Assembly (NCBI GenBank): GCA_021738505.1
Contig: JAIPBW010000007.1
Location: 1 to 59,832, forward strand
DNA: 59,832 bases
Reading direction: 5' to 3'
Source: Bacteroidales bacterium
Lineage (GTDB): Bacteria > Bacteroidota > Bacteroidia > Bacteroidales > PWNQ01
The notes beneath the pieces were generated by a model. The model worked only from the letters and a program-made list of their open reading frames with translations. It was not told where the DNA came from and did no database searches. Shown here piece after piece: positions 31,152 to 40,338 of this stretch (positions are counted from its first letter, which is position 1; every line of letters starts with the position of its first letter). The translations under genes and the position numbers were made by a program.

Positions 31152-31895
31152 ATGAAGATAGCAGGCATTATACCGGCAAGATACGATTCCAGCAGATTTC
31201 CCGGAAAACCTCTGGTTGAAATTCAGGGGAAACCCATGATTATCCATACAATGGAAAATGCTGCATCGTCTCCTATTTTAGCTAAAGTTATTGTCGCCAC
31301 CGATGATGAGCGAATAAAAACAACAGTGGAAAAATATGGCGGAAATTGCATGTTGACTTCAAAGTCACTAAAATCAGGAACAGCAAGGTGTGCAGCCGTA
31401 TTGAAACAATTGAATGAACCATTTGATGCAGTTATCAATATTCAGGGGGACGAGCCGTTTATCCATCAAGAGCATATTAAAGCCGTAGGAGATCTACTTG
31501 AAAATCACGCCGAAATAGCCACTCTGGCCAAAAAGATTACTGCCGACAAAGAATTACAAAATCCCAATGTTGTAAAAGTCGTCATTAATAATTTGGGGAA
31601 AACACTTTATTTCTCGCGTCATCCCATACCTTACATTCGCAACCGGTCCACTGAAAACAGTTGGCAAAATTATACCTTTTATAAGCATATTGGATTATAC
31701 GGTTATCAAGCAAAAGTTTTGAAAAATATCGTTAACCTTCCTCTGTCTGATTTGGAAGAAGCTGAAAAATTAGAACAATTACGATGGTTAGACTATAATT
31801 ACACTATTTATGCAGGAATTACATCAGAAGAAAGTTTTGGAATTGATACTCCAGAAGATATAAAAGAACTGGAAAAATTCCTCAATCATTCTTAA
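31152..31895 (+). CDS. kdsB: CMP-KDO synthetase
   Basis: A 247-residue nucleotidyltransferase activating 3-deoxy-manno-octulosonate with CTP for lipopolysaccharide core synthesis in the cytoplasm. Motifs are GIIPARYDSSRFPGKPLVEI at the N-terminus, VIVATDDERI, INIQGDEPFI, YFSRHPIPYIRN and the C-terminal GIDTPEDIKELEKFL. Usual family length. It fits the other envelope genes downstream. Confidence 0.96.
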   Translation: MKIAGIIPARYDSSRFPGKPLVEIQGKPMIIHTMENAASSPILAKVIVATDDERIKTTVEKYGGNCMLTSKSLKSGTARCAAVLKQLNEPFDAVINIQGDEPFIHQEHIKAVGDLLENHAEIATLAKKITADKELQNPNVVKVVINNLGKTLYFSRHPIPYIRNRSTENSWQNYTFYKHIGLYGYQAKVLKNIVNLPLSDLEEAEKLEQLRWLDYNYTIYAGITSEESFGIDTPEDIKELEKFLNHS

Positions 31896-31959
31896 CTTTA
31901 CAATTTAAAATCAAACTGAAAAGTATTCAGTATGTCGTTTCACATAGCAAGAAGTATTT

Positions 31960-31967
31960 TATTTTTG
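31960..31967 (+). promoter_or_regulatory. Possible -7 element before the HU/SPOR gene
   Basis: TATTTTTG matches TAnnTTTG about 97 nt before the start at 32064. No TTG stands at the expected spacing, so confidence is low. The rest of the 31896-32063 gap shows nothing else. Confidence 0.35.
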
Positions 31968-32063
31968 CTCTTTCTTAATGACTCAAATGCCATAATAATT
32001 TATATCTGAGGAATGTGATAAAATTCAGTTTAAAGCTAAAGCACCGATCTAAATTTAAGACAG

Positions 32064-33164
32064 ATGAAATTTGAACCATTTATTATAGAAAAATTATTCG
32101 AAGGTGAAGATATTCACGTGGAAGACCTGGGAAAATTTCAACCTATAGACAAACCAACCAGTATCCATCCCGGAAATCATGAATTTGACCCTGCCGGCAG
32201 AACCGTAGCGTTTGAGTTTAATCCCGAAGAAAAAGATAAAGGATTTGCTCAATTTATCGCCTCCCAAACTGAACAAAGCCATCAAGAGATACTTGATTCC
32301 ATCAAAAACTGGGTAGCAAATATCAAGGAACAACTGGGCAAGGGAAAAAAAGTTCAACTGAAAAATATTGGCTTTTTGGTGTTCGATTTTCAGGGTAACG
32401 TAATTCTGGAAGTAGACGAATCCATGAACTTCAGTAAAAAGGCTTATGGCCTTCCCCGTTTTCAACAAGAACTAATCAGGGGAAAAGACCCCAGGGCAGC
32501 ACAAGAGAAACAGAAGCAGCCGGCAGAAAAACAAACACAAGCAAAGAAACCCACTCAAAAGAAAAAAACAGCTCAAAAAACAAAATCTCGAAAAAAGAAT
32601 TTCTGGGCTGTTCCTGCGATCCTGATCATATTTATAGCTGCCGCCGGTTATTACTTACAATCCGAATGGCAAGTAATATCAAATCTCAATTTGCCTGGCA
32701 AAGAAACCCAAAAAATTACTACGGAGAAAGAAACCGTACCTGCCCCGGAAAAGAATTCAAATAAATCGGCCGCCCGCTCTAATGGGGATACAACAAAAAT
32801 AAAGAGCAATGGAGAAAACACCAATGCTATAGCTGAAAACAATGAAAAAACAACGAAAAAAACGCAACCTGCGCCAGCTGACAATAAAAAACAAGACAAA
32901 ATTACTGCCAAACCGGAAAAATCAACTGAAGCCCAAGCAGGAGATTACCTTATCATTGCCGGTTGTTTTCAATCATATAAGAATGCAGAAAATTTGGTTA
33001 ATGACCTGAAACAAGAAGGCTATCCGGCTTCCATACAGGGAAAAACCCCGCAAGGGCTACACCGTGTAGCTTACAGCTATTTTTCCAACAAACAGCAAGC
33101 CTTAACCAAATTGAATGAACTAACGCAAGAAGGCAAGGAAGGAGTTTGGTTAGACCGGTATTAA
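32064..33164 (+). CDS. HU-CCDC81 and SPOR domain membrane protein
   Basis: A 366-residue protein. The N-terminal part (about 1-140) resembles the paired HU-like CCDC81 domains of Bacteroidetes (VHVEDLGKFQPID, VQLKNIGFLVFDFQ). A lysine/glutamine-rich cytoplasmic linker (about 150-175) leads to one membrane segment, AVPAILIIFIAAAGYYL (about 182-198). A low-complexity periplasmic stretch of E, K, N and T (about 210-290) follows, then a SPOR domain (about 293-366, DYLIIAGCFQSYKNAENLV to the C-terminus). SPOR binds denuded septal peptidoglycan. An HU-type domain on the inner side could tie nucleoid or partner protein to the division site; this is inference. Confidence 0.82.
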   Translation: MKFEPFIIEKLFEGEDIHVEDLGKFQPIDKPTSIHPGNHEFDPAGRTVAFEFNPEEKDKGFAQFIASQTEQSHQEILDSIKNWVANIKEQLGKGKKVQLKNIGFLVFDFQGNVILEVDESMNFSKKAYGLPRFQQELIRGKDPRAAQEKQKQPAEKQTQAKKPTQKKKTAQKTKSRKKNFWAVPAILIIFIAAAGYYLQSEWQVISNLNLPGKETQKITTEKETVPAPEKNSNKSAARSNGDTTKIKSNGENTNAIAENNEKTTKKTQPAPADNKKQDKITAKPEKSTEAQAGDYLIIAGCFQSYKNAENLVNDLKQEGYPASIQGKTPQGLHRVAYSYFSNKQQALTKLNELTQEGKEGVWLDRY

Positions 33165-33201
33165 AGCCAATGATAATCTGCATTAGAAAAAAGTAAATAT
33201 T

Positions 33202-33891
33202 TTGGGAAAGAAAAAACTAAAACGGTTTGCAGAAAATGCAACATTCAGCAATATGTTTCAGCGTTCATTTGAAGCGCTGGATGAGGAAGGTTTCGAGTTA
33301 AAAGGACGTTGGCGGGAAGACTTTTTCGGCAACAATAATCCTATTGTTCTTGAATTGGCCTGTGGTAAAGGCGAATATGCCGTAGAAATGGGAGAAGACA
33401 GACCTGATAAAAACTTTATAGGTATTGATATTAAAGGGGCCCGAATGTGGAAGGGCTGTAGGTATACCAATGAAAAAGGGCTAACTAATGTTGCTTTTAT
33501 ACGAAGCCAAATTGAATTAATCCGGTATTTCTTCGGGGATAAAGAGGTAGATGAAATATGGATTACTTTTCCCGATCCTTTTTTGAGAAGATCAAGACGT
33601 AAAAAACGATTAACATCACCTCAATTTTTACAACGCTTTAAGCCTTTGCTAAAGGATGAAGGAATCATTCACCTAAAAACGGATGATGACACACTTTTTG
33701 CTTTTACTAAAGAAGTTATTGAAACCTATAACCATCCCGTTCATCTAATATCCACGGATGTTTATAAAGATCAACTGACAGGCCCTGTTACCAACATACA
33801 AACATTTTACGAAAAAATGTGGCTAAAAAAAGGCAAACCAATAAAGTATATTTGTTTTTCACTAAACAAAGCTCAAATGAATGACAATTAA
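33202..33891 (+). CDS. trmB: tRNA (guanine-46-N7)-methyltransferase
   Basis: A 229-residue SAM methyltransferase that makes m7G46 in tRNA. Motifs are ELACGKGEYAVEMG (SAM loop), FIGIDIKGARMWKG, IWITFPDPFLRRSRRKKRL (family signature) and the C-terminal TNIQTFYEKMWLKKGKPI. The start is a TTG at 33202. It gives GKKKLKRFAENATF, which matches the conserved N-terminus of Bacteroidetes TrmB, and no ATG upstream is in frame. The end overlaps the next gene by 11 nt. Confidence 0.94.
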   Translation: MGKKKLKRFAENATFSNMFQRSFEALDEEGFELKGRWREDFFGNNNPIVLELACGKGEYAVEMGEDRPDKNFIGIDIKGARMWKGCRYTNEKGLTNVAFIRSQIELIRYFFGDKEVDEIWITFPDPFLRRSRRKKRLTSPQFLQRFKPLLKDEGIIHLKTDDDTLFAFTKEVIETYNHPVHLISTDVYKDQLTGPVTNIQTFYEKMWLKKGKPIKYICFSLNKAQMNDN

Positions 33892-34228
33892 TGATACTAC
33901 ATATTTTGAAAAAGTATATGCGATAGTCAGGCAAATACCTTATGGCCGGGTAACGAGTTACGGCAGCATAGCAGCCTGTTTAGGAATGCGTAGCGGAGCC
34001 AGAATGGTAGGCTGGGCAATGAACAATGCCCATCATCAAAAAGAGTATGTCCCCGCACACCGGGTCGTTAACAGAAACGGGGTATTAACAGGAAAACATC
34101 ACTTTGATACTCCCGGACTCATGAAACAATTACTGGAAAATGAAGGCCTGGTTATTATTAATGATCAGATTCAAAACTTCAATGATCATTTTTGGGACCC
34201 TTTAACAGAACTAACGAACAAAGCTTAA
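33881..34228 (+). CDS. Alkyltransferase-like protein (MGMT fold without active Cys)
   Basis: A 115-residue protein of the O6-alkylguanine-DNA alkyltransferase C-terminal domain. The helix-turn-helix and recognition part PYGRVTSYGSIAACLGMRSGARMVGWAMN is clear, but the active-site motif PCHRV reads PAHRVVNRNG, so the alkyl-accepting Cys is Ala. By analogy to E. coli YbaZ and yeast Atl1 it should bind alkylated bases and hand them to nucleotide excision repair rather than repair them itself. Overlap with trmB by 11 nt suggests translational coupling. Confidence 0.92.
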   Translation: MTINDTTYFEKVYAIVRQIPYGRVTSYGSIAACLGMRSGARMVGWAMNNAHHQKEYVPAHRVVNRNGVLTGKHHFDTPGLMKQLLENEGLVIINDQIQNFNDHFWDPLTELTNKA

Positions 34229-34232
34229 TATT

Positions 34233-35570
34233 ATGCAAAAAAATATTCCGATTTTCTTATTGCTCCTTATCCTGACAGGATGCACTTCTACCGAAAACAC
34301 CACAACTGTTGAGCCTGAAACTCAAGAGTCCTCCACTGTTTATTATAAACAGGATTACTTCAGGTACCATGATTATGAATATCAAGACAATATCAAAACC
34401 GTGAGTTTACACAAAGCCGGTTTTGCCTTGTCCATGCCCATCATAAAACTAGGGAGCGATGATAAACTGCTATTATCTTTTGATGATCTGGATGCTGATG
34501 TAAAATCATACAGGTACGAAATTATCCATTGTGATGCCAACTGGCAGCCTACTGATATTGTCAAAAGTAAATATACCTCCGGATACAATGATGGATTAAT
34601 AGACAATCACAGCTTTTCTTATAATACAATGGAGGATTTTACACATTATACATTGAAGTTTCCAAAAGAAGAAGATTTTTTGCCAACCATTTCCGGCAAT
34701 TATATTATCAGCGTATATGAGTCCGGAAAGAGAGATAAACCGGCACTAACGCGACGTTTTATGGTTTATGAACCCAAAGTAAGCATCGATGCTCGTGTTG
34801 AAGCTGCTACACCTCCCGGCAAAAGGCAAACTCATCAAGAAGTTGATTTTTCAATTATGCCCGGGGATTATTATATTGCCAACCCTTCGGCAAATCTTAA
34901 AGTTCGTATTTTGCAGAATAAGCGATGGGATAGTCAGATTAAAAATATTAAACCCCGGTCCATTAATAACAAGTCCTTAGACTATAGCTATGAAGGGAAA
35001 CTCATTTTCAGTGGCTTGAATGAATTCCGCTTTTTCGACACCCGGTCTTTAAAACATGAAGTCCCCGGAATCAAAGAGTTATATTACGATTCACTGGGTA
35101 ATCATGTGCGTCTTAAAAGTGATAAACCAAGACCTTATAGTAATTATACTACAAAGGATGACATTAATGGTAATTTTTATATCATTTCCTATGACGTAAA
35201 TCGTGAAAAAGAGCTGGAAGCCGATTATGCCTGGGTCCACTTTTTTATGCCTTATCCCAATCCAATGACAGAAGGAAGTATATATATAATGGGCGAGCTT
35301 AGCAACTGGCAATTTATGGATCAGGCTAAAATGAGCTATAATTATAAATCCCGTGGATATGAAACAAGCATGTACCTAAAACAAGGATATTATAATTATC
35401 ACTATGTGTTCCTGCCCAATGGCGAAGATACTGGTGATGCAAGTCTTTTTGAAGGGCAACATTATGAAACGGAAAACGACTACACTATTTTTGTGTATCA
35501 TCGCCCGGATGGATATGATTATGATAAACTAATCGCAGCCGAAAAGATCAACACAACTGTGGAAAATTAA
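34233..35570 (+). CDS. Type IX secretion system plug-family lipoprotein (DUF5103)
   Basis: A 445-residue lipoprotein with lipobox LTGC at C17. The N-terminal domain (about 45-170) includes DDLDADVKSYRYEIIHCDANW and the later RFFDTRSLKHEVPGI, both recognisable as DUF5103, now named the type IX secretion system plug domain. In the SprA translocon structure the plug closes the periplasmic end of the channel (recalled). It indicates that this organism has a T9SS. It starts 4 nt after the alkyltransferase-like gene. Confidence 0.87.
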   Translation: MQKNIPIFLLLLILTGCTSTENTTTVEPETQESSTVYYKQDYFRYHDYEYQDNIKTVSLHKAGFALSMPIIKLGSDDKLLLSFDDLDADVKSYRYEIIHCDANWQPTDIVKSKYTSGYNDGLIDNHSFSYNTMEDFTHYTLKFPKEEDFLPTISGNYIISVYESGKRDKPALTRRFMVYEPKVSIDARVEAATPPGKRQTHQEVDFSIMPGDYYIANPSANLKVRILQNKRWDSQIKNIKPRSINNKSLDYSYEGKLIFSGLNEFRFFDTRSLKHEVPGIKELYYDSLGNHVRLKSDKPRPYSNYTTKDDINGNFYIISYDVNREKELEADYAWVHFFMPYPNPMTEGSIYIMGELSNWQFMDQAKMSYNYKSRGYETSMYLKQGYYNYHYVFLPNGEDTGDASLFEGQHYETENDYTIFVYHRPDGYDYDKLIAAEKINTTVEN

Positions 35571-35621
35571 TAGCTATGTTGTTTTTATTTATTCAACGAT
35601 GCACACAGTAGTTTTTGGATT

Positions 35622-36908
35622 TCAAACGACTTCTGCCACTGTAAAGGTGCTTCCTCCAATAAATATCAAATCCTCTTGTGTTGCTGATTTTTTTGCAGCA
35701 TTCAATGCTTCTTTAACCGAAGAATAAGCTTCACCTGATAATCCGGTTTCTTCGGCAATCCTTTTAAGGCTTTCAGCCGGAAGGCCTCGCGGAATGTCTG
35801 CTTTAGCAAAATAATAGGCTGCATCTTTCGGCATGAATTCAAGAACTTTTGATATATCTTTATCGTTTACCATTCCGATGACAAAATGCCTTTTTCGAAC
35901 ATCAAAGTGTTTTATTTGGTCCATCACCTGGCTTACTGCACCTATATTATGGCCACTATCTGCCAAAATTAAAGGTGCTTTACCCAAAACCTGAAATCTT
36001 CCTTTAAAACCAGTATTAGCAGATAGGTTTTTCAATCCGTTTTCAATTGATGACCATGTTATTTTGTAGCCTGAATTCTTTAAAACCTTAAACACCTGAA
36101 GTGCTGTCTTCAAATTATGCAACTGATATTCTGCCATTAAAGGTAATGCAAGAGTTCCTTCTCCTAATAATCCATCCTGATAATACGTAGATAATCCATC
36201 AGTAGATATTTCAGGCTTTTCCAATGATATGCTTTCTGAAGCAAAATACAGTTGTGCTTTATGTTTTTCGACAAAAAACTTAAATACACTTTCGGCCTCA
36301 TTCTGCTTTTCACCAATAACTACAGGAACATAATCTTTAATAATACCGGCCTTTTCGCGGGCAATTTCTTCCACGGTATGTCCCAGAAACTGCGTATGAT
36401 CAAGTGAGATATTTGTTATAACAGAAACCTCCGGGTGAACAATATTGGTAGAGTCCAGACGACCACCCATTCCCGTTTCCCACACGACTATATCAACATT
36501 ACTTTTCCGAAAGTGCTCCATAGCCATAGCAAAAGTCATTTCAAAGAAAGAAGGACCCAAATTTTCAATATTATGATAATGGGAATGAACAAAATCCATG
36601 ACCTCCTGCTCTCCGATCATTTCTCCGTTTATCTTAATACGTTCACGGAAATCGCGGTAATGGGGTGAGGTATATAAGCCCACTTTATATCCGGATTGCT
36701 GTAATACAGAAGCTAAAAAATGGGAAACAGATCCTTTACCATTCGTTCCGGCTACATGAATATTCTTATATGCTTTATGGGGATGATCAAAATATTTGTC
36801 TAAAGCTAACGTGACAGAAAGATCATTTTTATATGCCGAAGCCCCTTTACGTTGAAACATAGGCAGTCGGTTAAACAAAAATGACAAGGTTTTTTCGTAA
36901 TTTGTCAT
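35622..36908 (-). CDS. folC: Folylpolyglutamate synthase / dihydrofolate synthase
   Basis: A 428-residue Mur-ligase-like enzyme that adds glutamate to folates. The P loop lies in HVAGTNGKGSVSHFLASVL; YTSPHYRDFRERIKING, WETGMGGRLDSTNIV, ISLDHTQFLGHTVEEIA and LADSGHNIGAVSQV are family signatures. Last gene of an exbB-exbD-tonB-folC run on the minus strand, 54 nt after tonB. Polyglutamylated folates are cofactors of the methyl cluster elsewhere in the window, but no regulatory link is visible. Confidence 0.95.
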   Translation of the reverse strand: MTNYEKTLSFLFNRLPMFQRKGASAYKNDLSVTLALDKYFDHPHKAYKNIHVAGTNGKGSVSHFLASVLQQSGYKVGLYTSPHYRDFRERIKINGEMIGEQEVMDFVHSHYHNIENLGPSFFEMTFAMAMEHFRKSNVDIVVWETGMGGRLDSTNIVHPEVSVITNISLDHTQFLGHTVEEIAREKAGIIKDYVPVVIGEKQNEAESVFKFFVEKHKAQLYFASESISLEKPEISTDGLSTYYQDGLLGEGTLALPLMAEYQLHNLKTALQVFKVLKNSGYKITWSSIENGLKNLSANTGFKGRFQVLGKAPLILADSGHNIGAVSQVMDQIKHFDVRKRHFVIGMVNDKDISKVLEFMPKDAAYYFAKADIPRGLPAESLKRIAEETGLSGEAYSSVKEALNAAKKSATQEDLIFIGGSTFTVAEVV

Positions 36909-36962
36909 CTTAATACATTTTAATTATCGAATGACAAAGATGCAAAAAAGTAAGACTTATTA

Positions 36963-37745
36963 TTATTGGCTTTGGATAAAGATATAGGTAATTGTTCCGG
37001 TTTGTTCCTCCGGAGCATTATTTTTCTTGTTAAATTTCGCTCTTAAAGCAGCCTGCTTTGCCAATTTATATAATTGAGCATCTGTTGTAGTACTTCCTTT
37101 ATATCCGGGATCTGCATTTATTACATTTCCTTCAGTATCCACCCAGATTTTAACAACAACTTTACCTTGTTCCTGAGAATTGTTAATGGGTTTTGGCAGA
37201 TCTTTTGCATATCGTCCGCTAAGGGAAAAATCCACACCGTCACCTCCTCCGCCAGCTTGTCCTGAATGCCGATTGGCATTAGGATCTCCGTCAGCTTGTC
37301 CTTGATCACCGGGTTCACCTGTATTTCCTTCAGAACCTCCATCAGAATTTTGGTTCCCCGGAAAAAGCAAATCTTCATTCACCTGATCTTCAGGATTTTC
37401 TTCTGTCTGTTGATCATCGCCCTGATCAGACTCCTGTGTTTCAGACTGACTATCGGATTGATTAATTGCAGGCGCTTCCTCGGTATCCTGTGTTGCAACT
37501 TCTTCCTGCTCCGAGGAAGTTGATGATGACGTTTGAGAAGTCTGGCTTTCGGCAGGTTTCTGCGGTTGCTGAATACCTTGTCCCTGCTCAGAATAGCCTA
37601 AATTAACAACAACTCCCCTTTCGGCTGGTAAAGGCAAAGGTGTGGAAAAGCCAAAAATCAAAAATAAAACAATAATAATCCCATGAAACACTATGGTTCC
37701 GATGAGAGCTATCTTGGAATATTTGGTCAACTTATTCTCTTCCAT
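36963..37745 (-). CDS. TonB-type energy transducer
   Basis: A 260-residue protein. A short cytoplasmic N-terminus is followed by one membrane helix (about 13-33). A long low-complexity periplasmic linker rich in Q, S, E, D and G (about 50-175) replaces the usual proline-rich spacer. The C-terminal TonB-like domain (about 185-260) contains VVVKIWVDTEGNVINADPG. It would couple the ExbB-ExbD proton motor, encoded just upstream, to outer-membrane receptors; a Tol-like role is possible. Confidence 0.83.
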   Translation of the reverse strand: MEENKLTKYSKIALIGTIVFHGIIIVLFLIFGFSTPLPLPAERGVVVNLGYSEQGQGIQQPQKPAESQTSQTSSSTSSEQEEVATQDTEEAPAINQSDSQSETQESDQGDDQQTEENPEDQVNEDLLFPGNQNSDGGSEGNTGEPGDQGQADGDPNANRHSGQAGGGGDGVDFSLSGRYAKDLPKPINNSQEQGKVVVKIWVDTEGNVINADPGYKGSTTTDAQLYKLAKQAALRAKFNKKNNAPEEQTGTITYIFIQSQ

Positions 37746-37772
37746 ACTACTATAACGGATATTTCCTGAAGT

Positions 37773-38192
37773 TTATTTTGGCCTGGTGGCCAGAATGACT
37801 TTGTGGGTTGTCCCTCGCTCATCATTAATATTATTGACCAAATCAATCACATTAACAACATACTGCACTGCCACACTTTTATCGGAACGCACTACTACTG
37901 ACGCGTCTTCATGCCCTTCGAGTACATTACTCAGATTTAGGTTTAACTCATCCAGGGATACAGGCGAATCATTTCCATCCAGATAATACTCATTATCCGG
38001 ACTGATATATACCTGTACAACCTGAGGATTTGCCATTGTCTTACTATCACTGGCCGGCAATAATAACTTAATTGCATTGGGGGCAATCAATGTTGATGTC
38101 AGCACAAAGAAAATCAGCAACAGAAAAACCAGGTCCGACATGGACGAAAAGTTAAACGATACATCTCTTTTATTTCTGGTTCTGATAGCCAT
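37773..38192 (-). CDS. exbD: ExbD/TolR-family biopolymer transport protein
   Basis: A 139-residue protein with a short cytoplasmic N-terminus, a single membrane helix, and a periplasmic domain. The helix SSMSDLVFLLLIFFVLTS contains the conserved proton-carrying Asp (D19). It pairs with the ExbB/TolQ homologue encoded 18 nt upstream and the TonB homologue 28 nt downstream. Confidence 0.92.
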   Translation of the reverse strand: MAIRTRNKRDVSFNFSSMSDLVFLLLIFFVLTSTLIAPNAIKLLLPASDSKTMANPQVVQVYISPDNEYYLDGNDSPVSLDELNLNLSNVLEGHEDASVVVRSDKSVAVQYVVNVIDLVNNINDERGTTHKVILATRPK

Positions 38193-38209
38193 AATAATTT
38201 ATTTGTTTG

Positions 38210-38923
38210 TTAAGCAGGCTCATGTAACAAGTCCATGAACTGTGTTGTACGTGCCTCGAGTATAAAAACTACTTTTTCAATCCGGGCAACCAGGATATTG
38301 TATGTGATATAGCCAATAATTCCGACAAAGAGACCGGCTAGTGTAGTAATCATAGCCTCATAAATACCTCCTGCCAGTACATCAATTTCGATATTATTAC
38401 CAGCCATCGCCATATTATAAAAAGCTTTAATCATACCGGAAACAGTTCCCAGAAAACCAATCATTGGAGAAACGCCGGCAATAGTTGCTAATGTGGCTAC
38501 ATTCTTCTCTAGTTTGGATACTTCCAGTTTTCCAACATTTTCCACTGCCGCATTAACATCATTTAATGGCTTCCCAATTCGTGAAATCCCTTTTTCAATC
38601 ATGCGGGCAATGGGTGAGTCATTACTTTTACACAAAGCTTTGGCCGAATCCATTTTACCCTCGTGCATTAAATCACGAATGTTATTCATAAAATTGGTTT
38701 CTTCCTGGGAGGCTTTATTTAAGGCAAGATATCGTTCCACAAAGATATAAATGGCAATAATTGATAATATGGCCAGTGGGATCATAATCCAGCCACCTTT
38801 TAGCATCAACTCCCATATCGTCAATGTAACTTCACCTTGTTCTCCCTGCGCTGCAGCCATTGCTCCTGCTGTATCGCGGGCTGCTTGTTGGGTCTCTACT
38901 ACAGTTAATAATATTCCACTCAT
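38210..38923 (-). CDS. exbB: ExbB/TolQ-family proton channel protein
   Basis: A 237-residue inner-membrane protein of the MotA/TolQ/ExbB family. One N-terminal helix (about 45-67, GGWIMIPLAILSIIAIYIFV), a cytoplasmic loop and two further helices are visible, the latter around VSPMIGFLGTVSGMIKAF and ITTLAGLFVGIIGYITYN. ATG 38923 is chosen over an upstream ATG at 38998 because a promoter -7 box lies between them. First gene of the exbB-exbD-tonB-folC run. Confidence 0.93.
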   Translation of the reverse strand: MSGILLTVVETQQAARDTAGAMAAAQGEQGEVTLTIWELMLKGGWIMIPLAILSIIAIYIFVERYLALNKASQEETNFMNNIRDLMHEGKMDSAKALCKSNDSPIARMIEKGISRIGKPLNDVNAAVENVGKLEVSKLEKNVATLATIAGVSPMIGFLGTVSGMIKAFYNMAMAGNNIEIDVLAGGIYEAMITTLAGLFVGIIGYITYNILVARIEKVVFILEARTTQFMDLLHEPA

Positions 38924-38966
38924 GATTTTTCTGTTTAGGCTATAAAAGTAAAAAATGTGATTTAAC

Positions 38967-38998
38967 CAAAAGTATAGCTCACTTATATTTTTTAACAA
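38967..38998 (-). promoter_or_regulatory. Promoter of the exbB-exbD-tonB-folC run
   Basis: On the minus strand, TACTTTTG (38974 down to 38967) has TTG at 38998-38996, an offset of 24. The exbB ATG follows about 44 nt downstream. The rest of the 38999-39269 gap, upstream of the glycosyltransferase gene, shows no gene. Confidence 0.5.
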
Positions 38999-39269
38999 AA
39001 AACTGTTAATATAACCGTTGGGTCTACAGTTTTATTTTACAAACCAACATGTATTATTTATGCATTAAGTTTCGGTCAAATGAAAGTCAGCTAAATCGCA
39101 GATTTAGGACCGCATTTCCAAGCCTGCCCGGTAATTATCCAGAGCTTTTATCGCCTTTTCTGCGCTACAGATGACCTTAACTTAAATGTATTTCTAAAAA
39201 AGAAATAAAAATATAGCCGTATGTCAGTAAGATGTTTTATGGCATGCTTTTGTTTTATATTTTAGCAGT

Positions 39270-40271
39270 ATGCCTGAAATATCTGTCATACTCCCTTTTT
39301 ACAATGCTCAAGAAACTCTTGAAACCGCTGTCAACAGTATCCTTAAGCAAAGTTTCACGGATTTTGAGCTTCTGCTGATCAATAATAATTCTGTGGACAA
39401 AAGTATAGAATTAGCCAGCAAGCTAGCTCAAAAAGATAACAGAATACAAATCTTACACGAAAAGAAACAGGGAATTGTTCCGGCGCTACTAAAGGGTCTG
39501 CATTATTCCACAGGGCAATACATCGCCCGCATGGATGCTGACGATATTTCATTACCCAATCGTTTTGAACTACAACATAAGCTTTTGGAAAACAGACAGG
39601 ACATTGGATTAGTTGCCTCATGTGTGAAGTTATTTCCTGCCAAAACATCTAACCGGGGATTATGTCATTATGTAAACTGGCAAAATCAAATCCTTTCGCA
39701 TGAAGATATTTTGATTAAGTCCTTTGTAGAATCACCGGTTATTCATCCAAGCATCATGTTCCGGAGAAAAATAGCGAGAAAATATGGATATTATCGTGAT
39801 GGCGATTTTCCTGAGGATTATGAATTATTTTTGCGTTGGCTGCATGCCGGTGTAAAATTCAGCAAGATTGAAAAAGTATTGCTTCATTGGAGAGATAAAA
39901 GCAACAGACTAACGCGCACATACGAAAGATATAACAAGGAAGCATTCTTTCAAACCAAGTTAAAATATATTACGAAATATATTAAACATGTTAATGCGAA
40001 TTACCCTGAAGTTTGCGGTTGGGGAGCAGGACAGCTCGCCAAAAAACGACGTCGAATGCTTGAATATGAAGGACTTAAATTTAAAGCTATTTTTGAAGTA
40101 GACCCGGCTAAGATAGATAATAAAGAAATACTCCATTATTCCGAAATTCCGGAACGAGGAGATATATTCATCGTCAGTCTGGTTTCAAATAAAGGAGCAG
40201 GAGAAAAAATAAAAAAATATCTTAGTTTTATTGACTATGTAGAAGGCAAGGATTTTATCCTTACCGGATAG
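39270..40271 (+). CDS. Family 2 glycosyltransferase
   Basis: A 333-residue GT-A fold enzyme. The N-terminus EISVILPFYNAQETLETAVN and the metal-binding ARMDADDIS (about 87-95) are classic for GT2, followed by NRFELQHKLLENRQDIGLVA. The C-terminal 80 residues (VCGWGAGQLAKKRRRMLEYEG and after) look like an additional Rossmann-like domain. Sugar donor and acceptor unknown; neighbours suggest envelope polysaccharide. Confidence 0.88.
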   Translation: MPEISVILPFYNAQETLETAVNSILKQSFTDFELLLINNNSVDKSIELASKLAQKDNRIQILHEKKQGIVPALLKGLHYSTGQYIARMDADDISLPNRFELQHKLLENRQDIGLVASCVKLFPAKTSNRGLCHYVNWQNQILSHEDILIKSFVESPVIHPSIMFRRKIARKYGYYRDGDFPEDYELFLRWLHAGVKFSKIEKVLLHWRDKSNRLTRTYERYNKEAFFQTKLKYITKYIKHVNANYPEVCGWGAGQLAKKRRRMLEYEGLKFKAIFEVDPAKIDNKEILHYSEIPERGDIFIVSLVSNKGAGEKIKKYLSFIDYVEGKDFILTG

Positions 40272-40338
40272 CAATTTTTTTATTGCTCCTGAAGTTATTG
40301 TTATGCATAAAATGAATATCGACGAAAAGAAAGGAAAA

